From the NCBI GenBank assembly GCA_031255035.1, contig JAIRTI010000262.1, positions 1-10,679 on the forward strand: DNA of 10,679 bases, read 5' to 3'. A program made the translations under genes and the position numbers. Shown piece by piece: positions 1 through 6,617 of the stretch. Position 1 is the first letter of the stretch, and every line of letters starts with the position of its first letter. Source of the stretch: Desulfovibrio sp. Its GTDB lineage: Bacteria > Desulfobacterota > Desulfovibrionia > Desulfovibrionales > Desulfovibrionaceae. The notes beneath the pieces are model-generated. The model had not been told where the DNA came from, made no database searches, and was given only the letters and a program-made list of their open reading frames with translations.

Positions 1-1461
1 CAGCGCCCTGAGCCGTTGTTCGCCATGCTCCACCAGGTCGATGAGTTCGTCCAGCTCGCTGTTGAAGCCGCTTTTGAAAAGGCCGCCTTCGGTGATGACC
101 GGCGGCGGGGTTTCGCTGATGGCGTTGCCGAGCAGCACGGCCACGTCGGTCATGTCGTCCCATGAGCGATACATGCTCAACAACTTCAGGGGAAAATTCT
201 CGCTGTCGTCAGGGCCCGCGTAACGGCCGGGCGGCGGCGCTTCCAGGGCGTTTCTGACAGAACCGAGAGCGGCCAGGCTCTGCCCCAGGGCCAGCATATC
301 CTTGGGCGTGCCCCGGTTAATGGACAGCCTGGTGAAAAGACGTTCGAGATCCCGCACGTCCTCAAGGGCCCGGCGCAGAGCCGCCCGTTTATGTCCATGG
401 TCGTAAAAGAACTGCACGATGTCGGCGTTTTCGTCTATCTGCTTCCTGTCGCGCCACGGATGGCGCAGGCGTTCTTCAAGCAGGCGCCCGCCCATGGGGC
501 TTATGGTGTCGTCCAGGATCTGCCACAGGGTTCCGGGGCCCTTTTTGCCATCCAGCTTGCGGAAGATTTCCAGGTTGCGCTCGGTCACCTCGTCAATGAT
601 GAGATGGCGGGAAAGACTGAGCAGTTCAAAGGATTTCAGATGCTCCAGGGCCTGTTTCTGCGTGCGCGTCAGGTAGCCGAGCAAGGCCCCGCAGGCGCGC
701 ACCAGTTCGTCTTTGCCGTTGAGGCCGACAGCGCCGAGTTCCTTGATCCCCTGTGCCTCAAGAATGCGCGCCTCAGCGCCTTTCCGGTCAAAAGAGCCGC
801 GCAGGGGCAGCCGCACCGGCGTCATCGCGCCGTCAAAGAAAGATCTGGGGAGCCCGAGTTCGTCATCAGTCAAATCGGGCAGAATAAGCTCGCGCGGGCG
901 CATTTTCCGCGCCCATTGCCAAAGTTCGTCTTCCTTTTTGCAGTAGAGCCCGCTCCAGTTGCCCGTGGAATAGTCAAGCCAGGTAAAGCCGCCCCGCGAC
1001 GATTCCCGGTTCCAGTACAAGGCACCGAGATAATTGTGCTCTTTGGCGCTGAGCCCTTCATCTTCAACCATGGTGCCGGCCGTGGCCACGCGCTTGACCT
1101 CGCGTTTCACAAGGCCTTTGGCCGTCCTGGGGTCCTCGATCTGCTCGCAGATGGCGACCCTGAAGCCCAGATCCGTCAGACGCCGCACGTAGCCCAAATG
1201 CGAATGATGCGGCACGCCGCACATGGGAATCTGGTATTCGGCCTGCGGATTGCGGCTGGTAAGGGTGATTTGCAGCGCCTTTGCCGCGACCACGGCGTCG
1301 TCAAAGAACAATTCATAGAAATCGCCCATGCGGTAAAAGAGCAGGGCGTCCTGATGGTTCTTCTTGACGGCCAGATATTGGGCGAACATGGGCGTAAGAC
1401 GTTCCCGGGGAATGTCGGGTGCCGGGTGCGACGGGGCGTTCAGGGCGGAGGTATCGGTCAT
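1..1461 (-). CDS. mutS: DNA mismatch repair protein MutS, N-terminal 487 residues (3' end outside window)
   Basis: MutS recognises mismatches and small loops in DNA and, after ATP binding, recruits MutL. An uninterrupted minus-strand frame runs from the ATG at 1459-1461 to the window edge with no stop. The N-terminus reads LLFYRMGDFYELFFDDA; F48-Y49-E50 is the Phe-X-Glu wedge that stacks on the mismatch. IPMCGVPHHS and VAICEQIEDP follow as in the family, then the connector and the start of the lever/clamp domains (ISPMGGRLLEERLRHPWRD). MutS is usually about 850-900 residues, so the rest of the clamp, the ATPase (Walker) domain and the C-terminal tetramer region lie beyond base 1. Only 11 bases separate it from the lapB-like stop, and no strong ribosome binding site is seen, so it is probably translated as the last gene of the HIT-lapA-lapB-mutS cluster. 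The family call is secure. Confidence 0.97.
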   Translation of the reverse strand, partial: MTDTSALNAPSHPAPDIPRERLTPMFAQYLAVKKNHQDALLFYRMGDFYELFFDDAVVAAKALQITLTSRNPQAEYQIPMCGVPHHSHLGYVRRLTDLGFRVAICEQIEDPRTAKGLVKREVKRVATAGTMVEDEGLSAKEHNYLGALYWNRESSRGGFTWLDYSTGNWSGLYCKKEDELWQWARKMRPRELILPDLTDDELGLPRSFFDGAMTPVRLPLRGSFDRKGAEARILEAQGIKELGAVGLNGKDELVRACGALLGYLTRTQKQALEHLKSFELLSLSRHLIIDEVTERNLEIFRKLDGKKGPGTLWQILDDTISPMGGRLLEERLRHPWRDRKQIDENADIVQFFYDHGHKRAALRRALEDVRDLERLFTRLSINRGTPKDMLALGQSLAALGSVRNALEAPPPGRYAGPDDSENFPLKLLSMYRSWDDMTDVAVLLGNAISETPPPVITEGGLFKSGFNSELDELIDLVEHGEQRLRAL

Positions 1462-1472
1462 GGTGGCGCCTG

Positions 1473-2624
1473 TCAGGTCAGCCGCGGGCGGAAAGTCACT
1501 GAGTGCCAGTCCTGGCAGCGCGGGCACCGGGAAAATATCGTATCGCGCCGCAGCCCGCATGGCGGGCAGAGAAAGCGCTTGGCCTTGAGCCCCTGTTCGG
1601 TAAAGAAGGCGATTTGCTGCGCCAGAAGCGGCGGCAGGGGCTCGCGCTCCGCGCACAAGGCCAGAAGCGCCAGACGCGCCGCCCAGAAATCCGGGTCAAG
1701 AATCAGGCATTTGGTAAACCATTGTTCGGCTTCATCTTTGCGGCCGACCCGGTGCAGGAACAGACCGGCATAATAGCACAGGGTGAGGCTCTGCCCCAGT
1801 TCGCCGATGATTTCCCCGAGGGAGGCGGCAACGGCGTCCAGGGCTTCCATGTCGATGTCCGGGGCGGCACCGCCTCTGATGAAGGCGTACAGGCCTTCCA
1901 GCAGAATAAGCCTGGCGGAATCATCCCCTTTTGCGAGGCCGGCGCGCAAATGCACGATGCTTTCGGATGCCGAACCGGCCATGAGGCTCATGCAGGCGAG
2001 GCTGCGCCTGACCTCCGGCGAGCCGGGGTAGACGTTAATGGCCTGGCGAAGCAGGCGCAAAGCCGCTTCGTCCTTGCCTTCGGCCCCGATTTCCTCGGCC
2101 TGGCGCACAAGGAAATGGGCAGCGGCATAGGGCATGTCGATCTTGGTGTATTCGGAGGCCGCGGCGGAGAATTCGCCGGAGTCGGCATAAAGCCGGGCCA
2201 GTTCCAGCCTGATGGCCTGTTCGGAGAACCCGAGTTTCCGCGCTTCCCTGAAGGCGTCAACGGCCCTGTCCAGAAAGCCGGCCGTGCGGTAATCGCGGCC
2301 CAGCTCAAAATAGGTGCGGGCGCTGACGCCGTCGTTCTGGCCCTGATTGTCGTTCTGACGCGACAAAACGGCTTCGCGCAGGGCCACGGCGCGATCGATA
2401 TCGCCCTGGGCGCGGTACAGGTTGCCGAGGGCAAGGGGGATTTCGGCGGCGTCGTGCCCGACAAAGGCCTGGGTGGGCGCGCCGTTGTCCGTGAAAAGCC
2501 GTGAAAGCTCGTTGACCGCTGCAAGGCTTTCCCGGCCTTCCTCCTGAAAGCGCGCGTAGTGCCTGGGAGGCGCTTCAGGCTCCCCGGAAGCGAAAAAGCC
2601 CGCAAGCCATCTGAAAAAAGACAT
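1473..2624 (-). CDS. lapB: LapB-like tetratricopeptide protein with C-terminal rubredoxin-type zinc knuckle
   Basis: 383 residues, close to E. coli LapB (YciM, 389), which works with FtsH to set LpxC levels and so LPS synthesis. TPR helices fill most of the chain; IPLALGNLYRAQGDIDRAV and ELGRDYRTAGFLDRAVDAF match the first LapB repeats closely. The C-terminus carries two CxxC pairs (C353/C356 and C367/C370), the rubredoxin-like metal site that packs on the TPRs in LapB. The start at 2624 has AGGA at 2629-2632 in front. The neighbour upstream is a LapA homologue, which strengthens the call. One oddity: E. coli LapB begins with a membrane helix, whereas here the hydrophobic run (about residues 2-12, MSFFRWLAGFFAS) is too short to span a bilayer, so membrane attachment may be peripheral or through LapA. 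The LPS role in this organism is inferred. Confidence 0.88.
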   Translation of the reverse strand: MSFFRWLAGFFASGEPEAPPRHYARFQEEGRESLAAVNELSRLFTDNGAPTQAFVGHDAAEIPLALGNLYRAQGDIDRAVALREAVLSRQNDNQGQNDGVSARTYFELGRDYRTAGFLDRAVDAFREARKLGFSEQAIRLELARLYADSGEFSAAASEYTKIDMPYAAAHFLVRQAEEIGAEGKDEAALRLLRQAINVYPGSPEVRRSLACMSLMAGSASESIVHLRAGLAKGDDSARLILLEGLYAFIRGGAAPDIDMEALDAVAASLGEIIGELGQSLTLCYYAGLFLHRVGRKDEAEQWFTKCLILDPDFWAARLALLALCAEREPLPPLLAQQIAFFTEQGLKAKRFLCPPCGLRRDTIFSRCPRCQDWHSVTFRPRLT

Positions 2625-2760
2625 AGCGTCCTTTGCCCCGGATGATCAGGGTCCGAAAAACGCGAGGAACGCCCGGCCCCTCGGTTTGCTGTGACGCCAA
2701 AGTCTGAACGCCGCGCCGCTCTCGTCCGGGCCGCGCCGGGTTTGGCGTCTTTGCGCGGCC
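2625..2760. other. 136-bp lapA-lapB spacer with a 9-bp inverted repeat
   Basis: No gene is visible. Perfect inverted arms GACGCCAAA (2693-2701) and TTTGGCGTC (2741-2749) enclose 39 GC-rich bases. There is no T-tract after the right-hand arm in the minus-strand direction, so this does not look like a normal intrinsic terminator. It may tune lapA/lapB transcript stability or may be chance. A minus-strand frame crossing this spacer from within lapA is out of frame with lapA and has a low-complexity Arg/Pro/Ser composition, so it is not called. Confidence 0.35.
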
Positions 2761-3138
2761 CTATTGCGCGGCGGCGTCGGCCGGAAGTTCGGTTTTCTTC
2801 GGGGCCGTCTGAACGCGCAGACGCTCCACTTCTTTTTCAAGAGAGCGGTTGGCCCGTCTGGCGCCCATGAGGGAACAGCCGAGGCGGATGCGATCGATGA
2901 ACAACAGCAGCGTGGCAAAAAGCATGCCGACGCCGAAAGAGGTCAGAATCACCACGTACAGGGGGACCGCCGGGCTTTTCCACTGAAGGTTGTGGAAATA
3001 CAGGTCGAATTGCAGGGTAAGCGTTTTGCCGCCTTCGCCAGCCTGCTGCACGAAGCCAAGTTCCGCGCTGTTCTGCACGAAGAAGAGCAGGCCGCCAATA
3101 AAAAGCACCAGCAACAGTAAAACTTTTATGAAGCGCAT
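2761..3138 (-). CDS. lapA: LapA-domain inner membrane protein (DUF1049)
   Basis: 125 residues with the LapA (YciS) layout. A first membrane helix covers about residues 3-23 (FIKVLLLLVLFIGGLLFFVQN), followed by a short periplasmic loop, a second helix at about 58-81 (VPLYVVILTSFGVGMLFATL) and a charged cytoplasmic tail with a short coiled coil (about 92-110). E. coli LapA is about 100 residues; the Ala/Pro-rich tail is slightly longer here. In E. coli LapA partners LapB in LPS assembly control. The ATG at 3136-3138 lies inside the end of the HIT gene (13-base overlap) and has a strong ribosome binding site, GGGAGGAG (3143-3150), also inside that gene, so the two are probably translationally coupled. 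lapB follows 136 bases downstream. Confidence 0.85.
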   Translation of the reverse strand: MRFIKVLLLLVLFIGGLLFFVQNSAELGFVQQAGEGGKTLTLQFDLYFHNLQWKSPAVPLYVVILTSFGVGMLFATLLLFIDRIRLGCSLMGARRANRSLEKEVERLRVQTAPKKTELPADAAAQ

Positions 3139-3638
3139 GAAACTCCTCCCGTTTGTTCAAGCTCGGCGAATAGGGGTTTTAGTTTGTCATAGGTGCTGCG
3201 CAAATGTTCCGGCATAACGCGCACTTCGTCCAGCACGGCCATGAACGAGGAATCTCCGTTCCAGCGCGGCACGAGATGAAAGTGCATATGCTCGCGGATG
3301 CCGGCCCCGGCGGCCTCGCCTATGTTGAGCCCGATGTTTACTCCCTGAGGCGAAAAGGCTTTTTGCACGATAGCCGTGCAGCGTTGCAGAAGGCGCATTA
3401 TTTCAAAAGCTTCGCTTTCGGTCAAATCGCAGATGTTCATGACGTGCCTGTAAGGCGTTATCAGAAGATGCCCGTTGGCGTACGGGAAGATGTTCATAAC
3501 AACGAAGGCTTCTTTGCCCCGGTGCAACACGTACCGCTTTTCGTCATCAACTCGTGAATCGGGCAGACAAAAAACGCAGGCGTCAGGCTTTGGGCCGAGT
3601 ATGTAATCGATGCGCCAGGGGCACCAGAGCTGCTTCAT
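3126..3638 (-). CDS. HIT-family protein (Ap4A phosphorylase/hydrolase-like)
   Basis: 170 residues. The histidine triad is H117-M-H119-F-H121 in REHMHFHLVPRW, the signature of enzymes that cleave or transfer nucleotide phosphates through a His-AMP intermediate. The N-terminal LWCPWRIDYI followed by CVFC (C21, C24) resembles the zinc-binding, Ap4A-phosphorylase-like branch of HIT proteins rather than the short Hint type. NANGHLLI-type core residues are present (FPYANGHLLITPYRH, 51-65). The start at 3638 gives the normal N-terminus; the ribosome binding site is weak (CAGG about 8-10 bases upstream). The last four codons overlap lapA. Likely role: clearing dinucleoside polyphosphates or nucleotide conjugates in the cytoplasm. 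The substrate cannot be read from sequence, so no gene symbol is given. Confidence 0.9.
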   Translation of the reverse strand: MKQLWCPWRIDYILGPKPDACVFCLPDSRVDDEKRYVLHRGKEAFVVMNIFPYANGHLLITPYRHVMNICDLTESEAFEIMRLLQRCTAIVQKAFSPQGVNIGLNIGEAAGAGIREHMHFHLVPRWNGDSSFMAVLDEVRVMPEHLRSTYDKLKPLFAELEQTGGVSCAS

Positions 3639-3858
3639 GCCGTACCTGTTGAATCATACGCAAGGTGATGGCGCCGGAAAAAGACTCATCCGGAGCCGGG
3701 GGACGGCCGCAGCCGCCAAAAACACCGGAGGCGGCAACCCATATCGCCGGAAAGCCCCATGCCCTACCTGTCTATACCGCCGCGCGACTTTCGGCAAGGG
3801 GCTCAGGCCCTGGCGGAAAATTTTTTCCACCGGTCCGTTTCCGCCTTCCCGCGTCCGC
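3639..3858. other. 220-bp gap between mogA and the HIT gene, with inverted repeats
   Basis: No conserved gene is seen. Just after the mogA stop lies an imperfect palindrome (3812-3831: GGCGGAAAA facing TTTTTTCCACC), itself overlapped by perfect 8-base arms GGCGGAAA (3812-3819) and TTTCCGCC (3838-3845). This could be a mogA terminator, though no clear T-run follows it on the minus strand. A second small hairpin (CCGGA 3674-3678 / TCCGG 3689-3693) lies nearer the HIT gene. A weak promoter candidate on the minus strand has TTGCCG (3792-3797) and TATAGA (3771-3776) with a short 15-base spacer. A 24-codon minus-strand reading frame starts near 3760 but has no support as a gene. Confidence 0.4.
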
Positions 3859-4368
3859 TCAGGATTGTATCCGCGCCTGTCCCGAGCCGCATTCGGCGGC
3901 GTTTCCCCGGAGGATGTCCAGACCGTGGGCGACCTCGTCAATCACGCACTCCAGGCATTCGCGCACGGCTTTGGGGCTTCCGGGCAGGTTGATGAGCAGG
4001 CTCCCCCCCCGCAGGCCGGCCACGGCCCTGGAGAGCATGGCCCGCCGCGTCTTTTCCATGCTCATGGCCCGCATGGCTTCCGGTATGCCCGGACAAAGCC
4101 GTTCGCAGACGGCCGTGGTGGCTTCCGGCGTGACGTCGCGCGGGGAAAAACCGGTGCCGCCGGTGGTCAGGATGAGTTCCGCCACGTCCTGGTCCGCCAG
4201 CCGGGCAAGTTCGGCGGCGATGCGTTCGCGTTCGTCGGGCAAAATGGCGTAATGGGCCACGGTATACCCTTTGGTCAGCAGAATTTCACGGATGGCTTCG
4301 CCGCTTCTGTCCTCGCGCTCTCCGGCGTGGCCTTTGTCGCTGATGGTGAGAATGGCCGCGCGGTACAT
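3859..4368 (-). CDS. mogA: Molybdopterin adenylyltransferase, MogA/MoaB family
   Basis: 169 residues, the usual size for single-domain MogA/MoaB. MogA activates molybdopterin as its adenylate before molybdenum insertion by MoeA. Seen: ILTISDKGHAGEREDRSG (7-23), the molybdopterin-binding core TTGGTGFSPRDVTPEAT (68-84) and LINLPGSPKAV (125-135). I chose the ATG at 4366-4368 rather than an in-frame start at 4506, because the 46 extra residues are an Arg-rich readthrough of the overlapping MOSC gene. That leaves TGA-GC-ATG, a 2-base gap to the MOSC stop, a classic coupled junction. MogA and MoaB share the fold and cannot be separated by eye. The Cys-containing tail after residue 155 is not a family hallmark. 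Confidence 0.92.
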   Translation of the reverse strand: MYRAAILTISDKGHAGEREDRSGEAIREILLTKGYTVAHYAILPDERERIAAELARLADQDVAELILTTGGTGFSPRDVTPEATTAVCERLCPGIPEAMRAMSMEKTRRAMLSRAVAGLRGGSLLINLPGSPKAVRECLECVIDEVAHGLDILRGNAAECGSGQARIQS

Positions 4369-4370
4369 GC

Positions 4371-4811
4371 TCAGGCTTCCACCGGAATAACGGTCACGGC
4401 GTCGCCTTCGCGCAGCACGCCGCCCTTCAGCACCCTGGCGAACACGCCCTGGGTCGGCATGATGCATTCGCCCATGGCGTGGTAAATCCGGCATTTGTCG
4501 TGGCATTCCTTGCCGATCTGCGTCATTTCAAGCAGCACCTCGCCCGAGGAAAAACGCGTGCCCACGGGGAGTCTGGCAAAATCGAGGCCGTCCACGACCA
4601 GATTTTCGCCGAAACAGCCGAAGACGACAATAGCGCCGCGTGATTTAAAGTCTTCGATCTTTTCAAGGGAAAGCAGGCTCACCTGGCGGCGCCAGGGGCC
4701 GGCGTGGGCGTCGTTCTCGATGCCGTGTTCCTCAATAAAGCGCGCTTCTTTGACGGCTTTTTTGGCCGTCCCTTTTTTTTTACTGGTGCAGATGGCGATA
4801 ATGTTGGGCAT
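4371..4811 (-). CDS. MOSC-domain protein
   Basis: 146 residues, a stand-alone MOSC domain. MOSC domains are the sulfur-carrier or Moco-binding part of Moco sulfurases and of YiiM and mARC proteins. Typical features seen: DAHAGPWRRQVSLLS (34-48), GENLVVDGLD (68-77) and a Cys-rich stretch with C103, C107 and C116 (GKECHDKCRIYHAMGEC), then GVFARVL. No PLP-binding cysteine-desulfurase domain is attached. AGGAGA (4819-4824) precedes the ATG; 45 bases separate it from the moaA stop, and mogA starts 2 bases after its stop. The position between moaA and mogA supports a role in Moco maturation or handling, but the reaction is unknown. Codons 11-13 form part of an A9 run in the mRNA (4773-4781), a possible slippage site. 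Confidence 0.88.
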   Translation of the reverse strand: MPNIIAICTSKKKGTAKKAVKEARFIEEHGIENDAHAGPWRRQVSLLSLEKIEDFKSRGAIVVFGCFGENLVVDGLDFARLPVGTRFSSGEVLLEMTQIGKECHDKCRIYHAMGECIMPTQGVFARVLKGGVLREGDAVTVIPVEA

Positions 4812-4856
4812 TGCGCGTTCTCCTGGTGAAATGGGGCGTTGCGGACAACGGGCCGG

Positions 4857-5846
4857 TCAGCCGCCGACGCTGTTCATGAGAAAGGCGGCTTTTCCCTTTT
4901 CCCCCCGGCTTCGGCTTAAGTCGTGGGCCAGGGGCTTTTTACGCACCGCGCTCATGACGGCTTCCTCAATGTCCTTGTCCGAAGCGCCGCTTCTGAGAAG
5001 GCCCTTGAGTTCGATGCCGATATTGTGGTGCAGGCAGCTTTTCAAATAGCCCGACGAAGTCAGACGGATGCGGTTGCATTGGCGGCAGAATTTTTTGCTC
5101 AGGGCGGAAATAAAGCCCACGCTCCCCTTGTGGCCGTCAACGCTGAAATGCTCGGCCGGGCCGTTGCCGATGACGCGGTCAAGCGGGCTGAGCGCGCCGA
5201 AGCTGTTTTCGATCATGGCCCGGACCTCATCCTGAGGCACGCCTTCGTGCTCCGCGCCAAGGCCCACGGGCATCAGTTCGATAAAGCGGATGTGGTAGCC
5301 GTGCTTCAGGGCGAAGGCGGCGAGTTCGGGCAGGTCGTCTTCGTTATAGCCCCTGAGCGGCACGACGTTGATTTTGACCAGGATGCCAAGGGCCCTGGCC
5401 TTGGCCATGACCGGCAGTACCTCGGCCAGGGGGCTTTTGCTGCGGGTGATGGCGCCGTAATGCCCCTGGGAAAGGGTATCCAGACTGACGTTCAGGCCGT
5501 CAAGGCCGATGGCGGCCAGGCGCTCCACCGAGGGGCCAAGGAGCACGCCGTTGGTGGTCAGCGTCACCTGTTTGACGCCGGGCAGATTTTTCAGGTCGCG
5601 GATGAATTCGACGGCGTCTTTGCGGCAGAGCGGTTCTCCTCCGGTGATTTTGTAGCGGCTGACCCCCATGGAGGCCAGGATGCGCGAGAGCCGGAGCAGT
5701 TCTTCATAACTCAGTATCTCGTCATGGGGGATGCGCTTTTCGCCCTCCGGCGGCATACAGTAGACGCAACGGAAATTGCACCGATCCGTCAGGGAAAGGC
5801 GGATGTAGTCGATGATCCGCCCGTGGCTGTCGACGAGTTCGGGCAT
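4857..5846 (-). CDS. moaA: GTP 3',8-cyclase MoaA (radical SAM)
   Basis: 329 residues, normal length. MoaA uses SAM and two 4Fe-4S clusters to turn GTP into 3',8-cyclo-7,8-dihydro-GTP, the first step of molybdopterin synthesis. The N-terminal SAM cluster motif is C23-x3-C27-x2-C30 (LTDRCNFRCVYCMPPEG), followed by KITGGEPL. The C-terminal GTP-binding cluster is C254-x2-C257-x13-C271 (CRQCNRIRLTSSGYLKSC). The chain ends in Gly-Gly, the tail that in MoaA reaches into the active site and is needed for activity, so the enzyme looks intact. The start has GAGGAG (5855-5860) overlapping the moaC stop; the genes are 12 bases apart. It works with MoaC immediately upstream. Confidence 0.98.
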   Translation of the reverse strand: MPELVDSHGRIIDYIRLSLTDRCNFRCVYCMPPEGEKRIPHDEILSYEELLRLSRILASMGVSRYKITGGEPLCRKDAVEFIRDLKNLPGVKQVTLTTNGVLLGPSVERLAAIGLDGLNVSLDTLSQGHYGAITRSKSPLAEVLPVMAKARALGILVKINVVPLRGYNEDDLPELAAFALKHGYHIRFIELMPVGLGAEHEGVPQDEVRAMIENSFGALSPLDRVIGNGPAEHFSVDGHKGSVGFISALSKKFCRQCNRIRLTSSGYLKSCLHHNIGIELKGLLRSGASDKDIEEAVMSAVRKKPLAHDLSRSRGEKGKAAFLMNSVGG

Positions 5847-5858
5847 GCGGCTTTCTCC

Positions 5859-6338
5859 TCAGACGCCTGAAATTTCAGGACGCTTATAGTCGCCGCTTTT
5901 GCCACCCGATTTTCGCAAGAGGCGGATGCCGGAAATTTCCATGCCTTTGTCCTTTGATTTGCACATGTCGTAGATGGTGAGCAGGGCGATTGATACGCCG
6001 CACAGCGCCTCCATCTCAACGCCGGTGCGGCCCGTGCTTTTCACGGTGCACAGAGCGTGGATGCCGCTGTCCTCAACGGTCAGTTCGACCTTGCAGTTGG
6101 CAAGGGGCAACGGGTGGCACAGAGGAATGAGATCCGCAGCGCGTTTGCTGGCCATGATGCCGGCCAACTGAGCCACGGTCAGCACATCCCCTTTGGCGAA
6201 GGCGTGTTCCCTGACGGCCCGGAGCGAGTCCGCGCTCATGCCGATGCGCCCTTCGGCCAGGGCCGCGCGCTCGGTGACGGCCTTGCCCGAAACGTCCACC
6301 ATCATGACGTTGCCGTCCGCGTCGATATGCGTTGACAT
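5859..6338 (-). CDS. moaC: Cyclic pyranopterin monophosphate synthase MoaC
   Basis: 159 residues (family about 160). MoaC rearranges the MoaA product to cyclic pyranopterin monophosphate. Hallmarks seen: MVDVSGKAVTERAALAEG near the N-terminus, KGDVLTVAQLAGIMASKRAADLIPLCHPL, TGRTGVEMEAL, VSIALLTIYDMCKSKDKGMEI and the C-terminal LLRKSGGKSGDYKRP. I start it at the ATG at 6336-6338. The frame stays open upstream to another ATG at 6428, but those 30 residues match nothing in MoaC and run through the structured leader. The ribosome binding site is weak, which leaves room for control at initiation. First gene of the moaC-moaA-MOSC-mogA operon. Confidence 0.97.
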   Translation of the reverse strand: MSTHIDADGNVMMVDVSGKAVTERAALAEGRIGMSADSLRAVREHAFAKGDVLTVAQLAGIMASKRAADLIPLCHPLPLANCKVELTVEDSGIHALCTVKSTGRTGVEMEALCGVSIALLTIYDMCKSKDKGMEISGIRLLRKSGGKSGDYKRPEISGV

Positions 6339-6483
6339 GAAAGCACCCGTTTGTTCTTCCTGAATGATTGCCGCGGCGGGCGCGGAACCCGGCGAATCGC
6401 CCGTATTCCCGAGGCCACGGTAGCGCATTTCCCCACGCGGGTAAAGGCGGGCTTTGCCCGCCGTAAGCGAACTGTTTCAGGCG
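6339..6483 (-). promoter_or_regulatory. Structured 5' leader of the moaC operon, candidate cis-regulatory RNA
   Basis: About 145 bases lie between the predicted start of transcription and moaC. Near its 5' end is a perfect hairpin, GGCGGGC-AAA-GCCCGCC (6446-6462). Further on, CCGTGG (6415-6420) can pair with CCGCGG (6371-6376), enclosing GGAA (6406-6409) with TTCC (6384-6387) and GGCG (6398-6401) with CGCC (6391-6394). An exclusive alternative pairs CGGGCG (6398-6403) with CGCCCG (6377-6382). Moco riboswitches are known in front of moa genes in several bacteria. I cannot confirm that this leader matches that consensus, and GC-rich DNA makes chance stems common. Confidence 0.35.
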
Positions 6484-6489
6484 TCAATC

Positions 6490-6518
6490 GCTATAGAAAG
6501 ACCCCTCCGGATTTTCAA
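6490..6518 (-). promoter_or_regulatory. Predicted sigma70-like promoter for moaC operon
   Basis: On the minus strand, TTGAAA (6513-6518) and TATAGC (6490-6495) are separated by 17 bases, a 5/6 and 4/6 match to the consensus at ideal spacing. Transcription would begin near 6483. Confidence 0.5.
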
Positions 6519-6617
6519 AGGGCCGGCCCCGCAGGGGCTTTTCCGCTTTGTCCGTCCGGCGGGGTTTTTATATGGCGGCACGGCCGATGCCGCGTCGGCC
6601 GTCGCGGAGGGTACGGT
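6495..6617. terminator. Hairpin cluster downstream of ahcY, including terminator-like elements
   Basis: Seventeen bases past the ahcY stop is a stem with 7-base arms CGGCCGA/TCGGCCG (6581-6601), with no T-tract after it on the minus strand. A weak minus-strand terminator candidate pairs CCCCT with AGGGG (6502-6537) and is followed by TCTTTCT (6495-6501). The best terminator shape reads on the plus strand: GCCCC-GCA-GGGGC-TTTT (6526-6542), with a longer CCCCGC/GCGGGG pairing ending in TTTTT (6565-6569). The ahcY transcript probably ends somewhere here, but which element acts is unclear. Confidence 0.35.

Noticed and set aside
391..1773. Long plus-strand reading frame (460 codons)
   Set aside because: It lies opposite mutS and lapB, has no family-like motifs, and its composition follows from the codon pattern of the minus-strand genes.
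1503..2504. Plus-strand frame opposite lapB (333 codons)
   Set aside because: The lapB frame shows TPRs and a zinc knuckle; the plus-strand product has no recognisable features.
4369..4506. 46-residue N-terminal extension of MogA
   Set aside because: Arg-rich translation of the MOSC gene in the wrong frame; the coupled ATG at 4368 gives a standard MogA length.
4923..5870. Plus-strand frame opposite moaA (315 codons)
   Set aside because: moaA is certain from both iron-sulfur motifs; the opposite frame is a GC-rich shadow.
6339..6428. 30-residue N-terminal extension of MoaC
   Set aside because: MoaC proteins begin near the MVDVSGK block; the extension falls in the structured leader and matches nothing.
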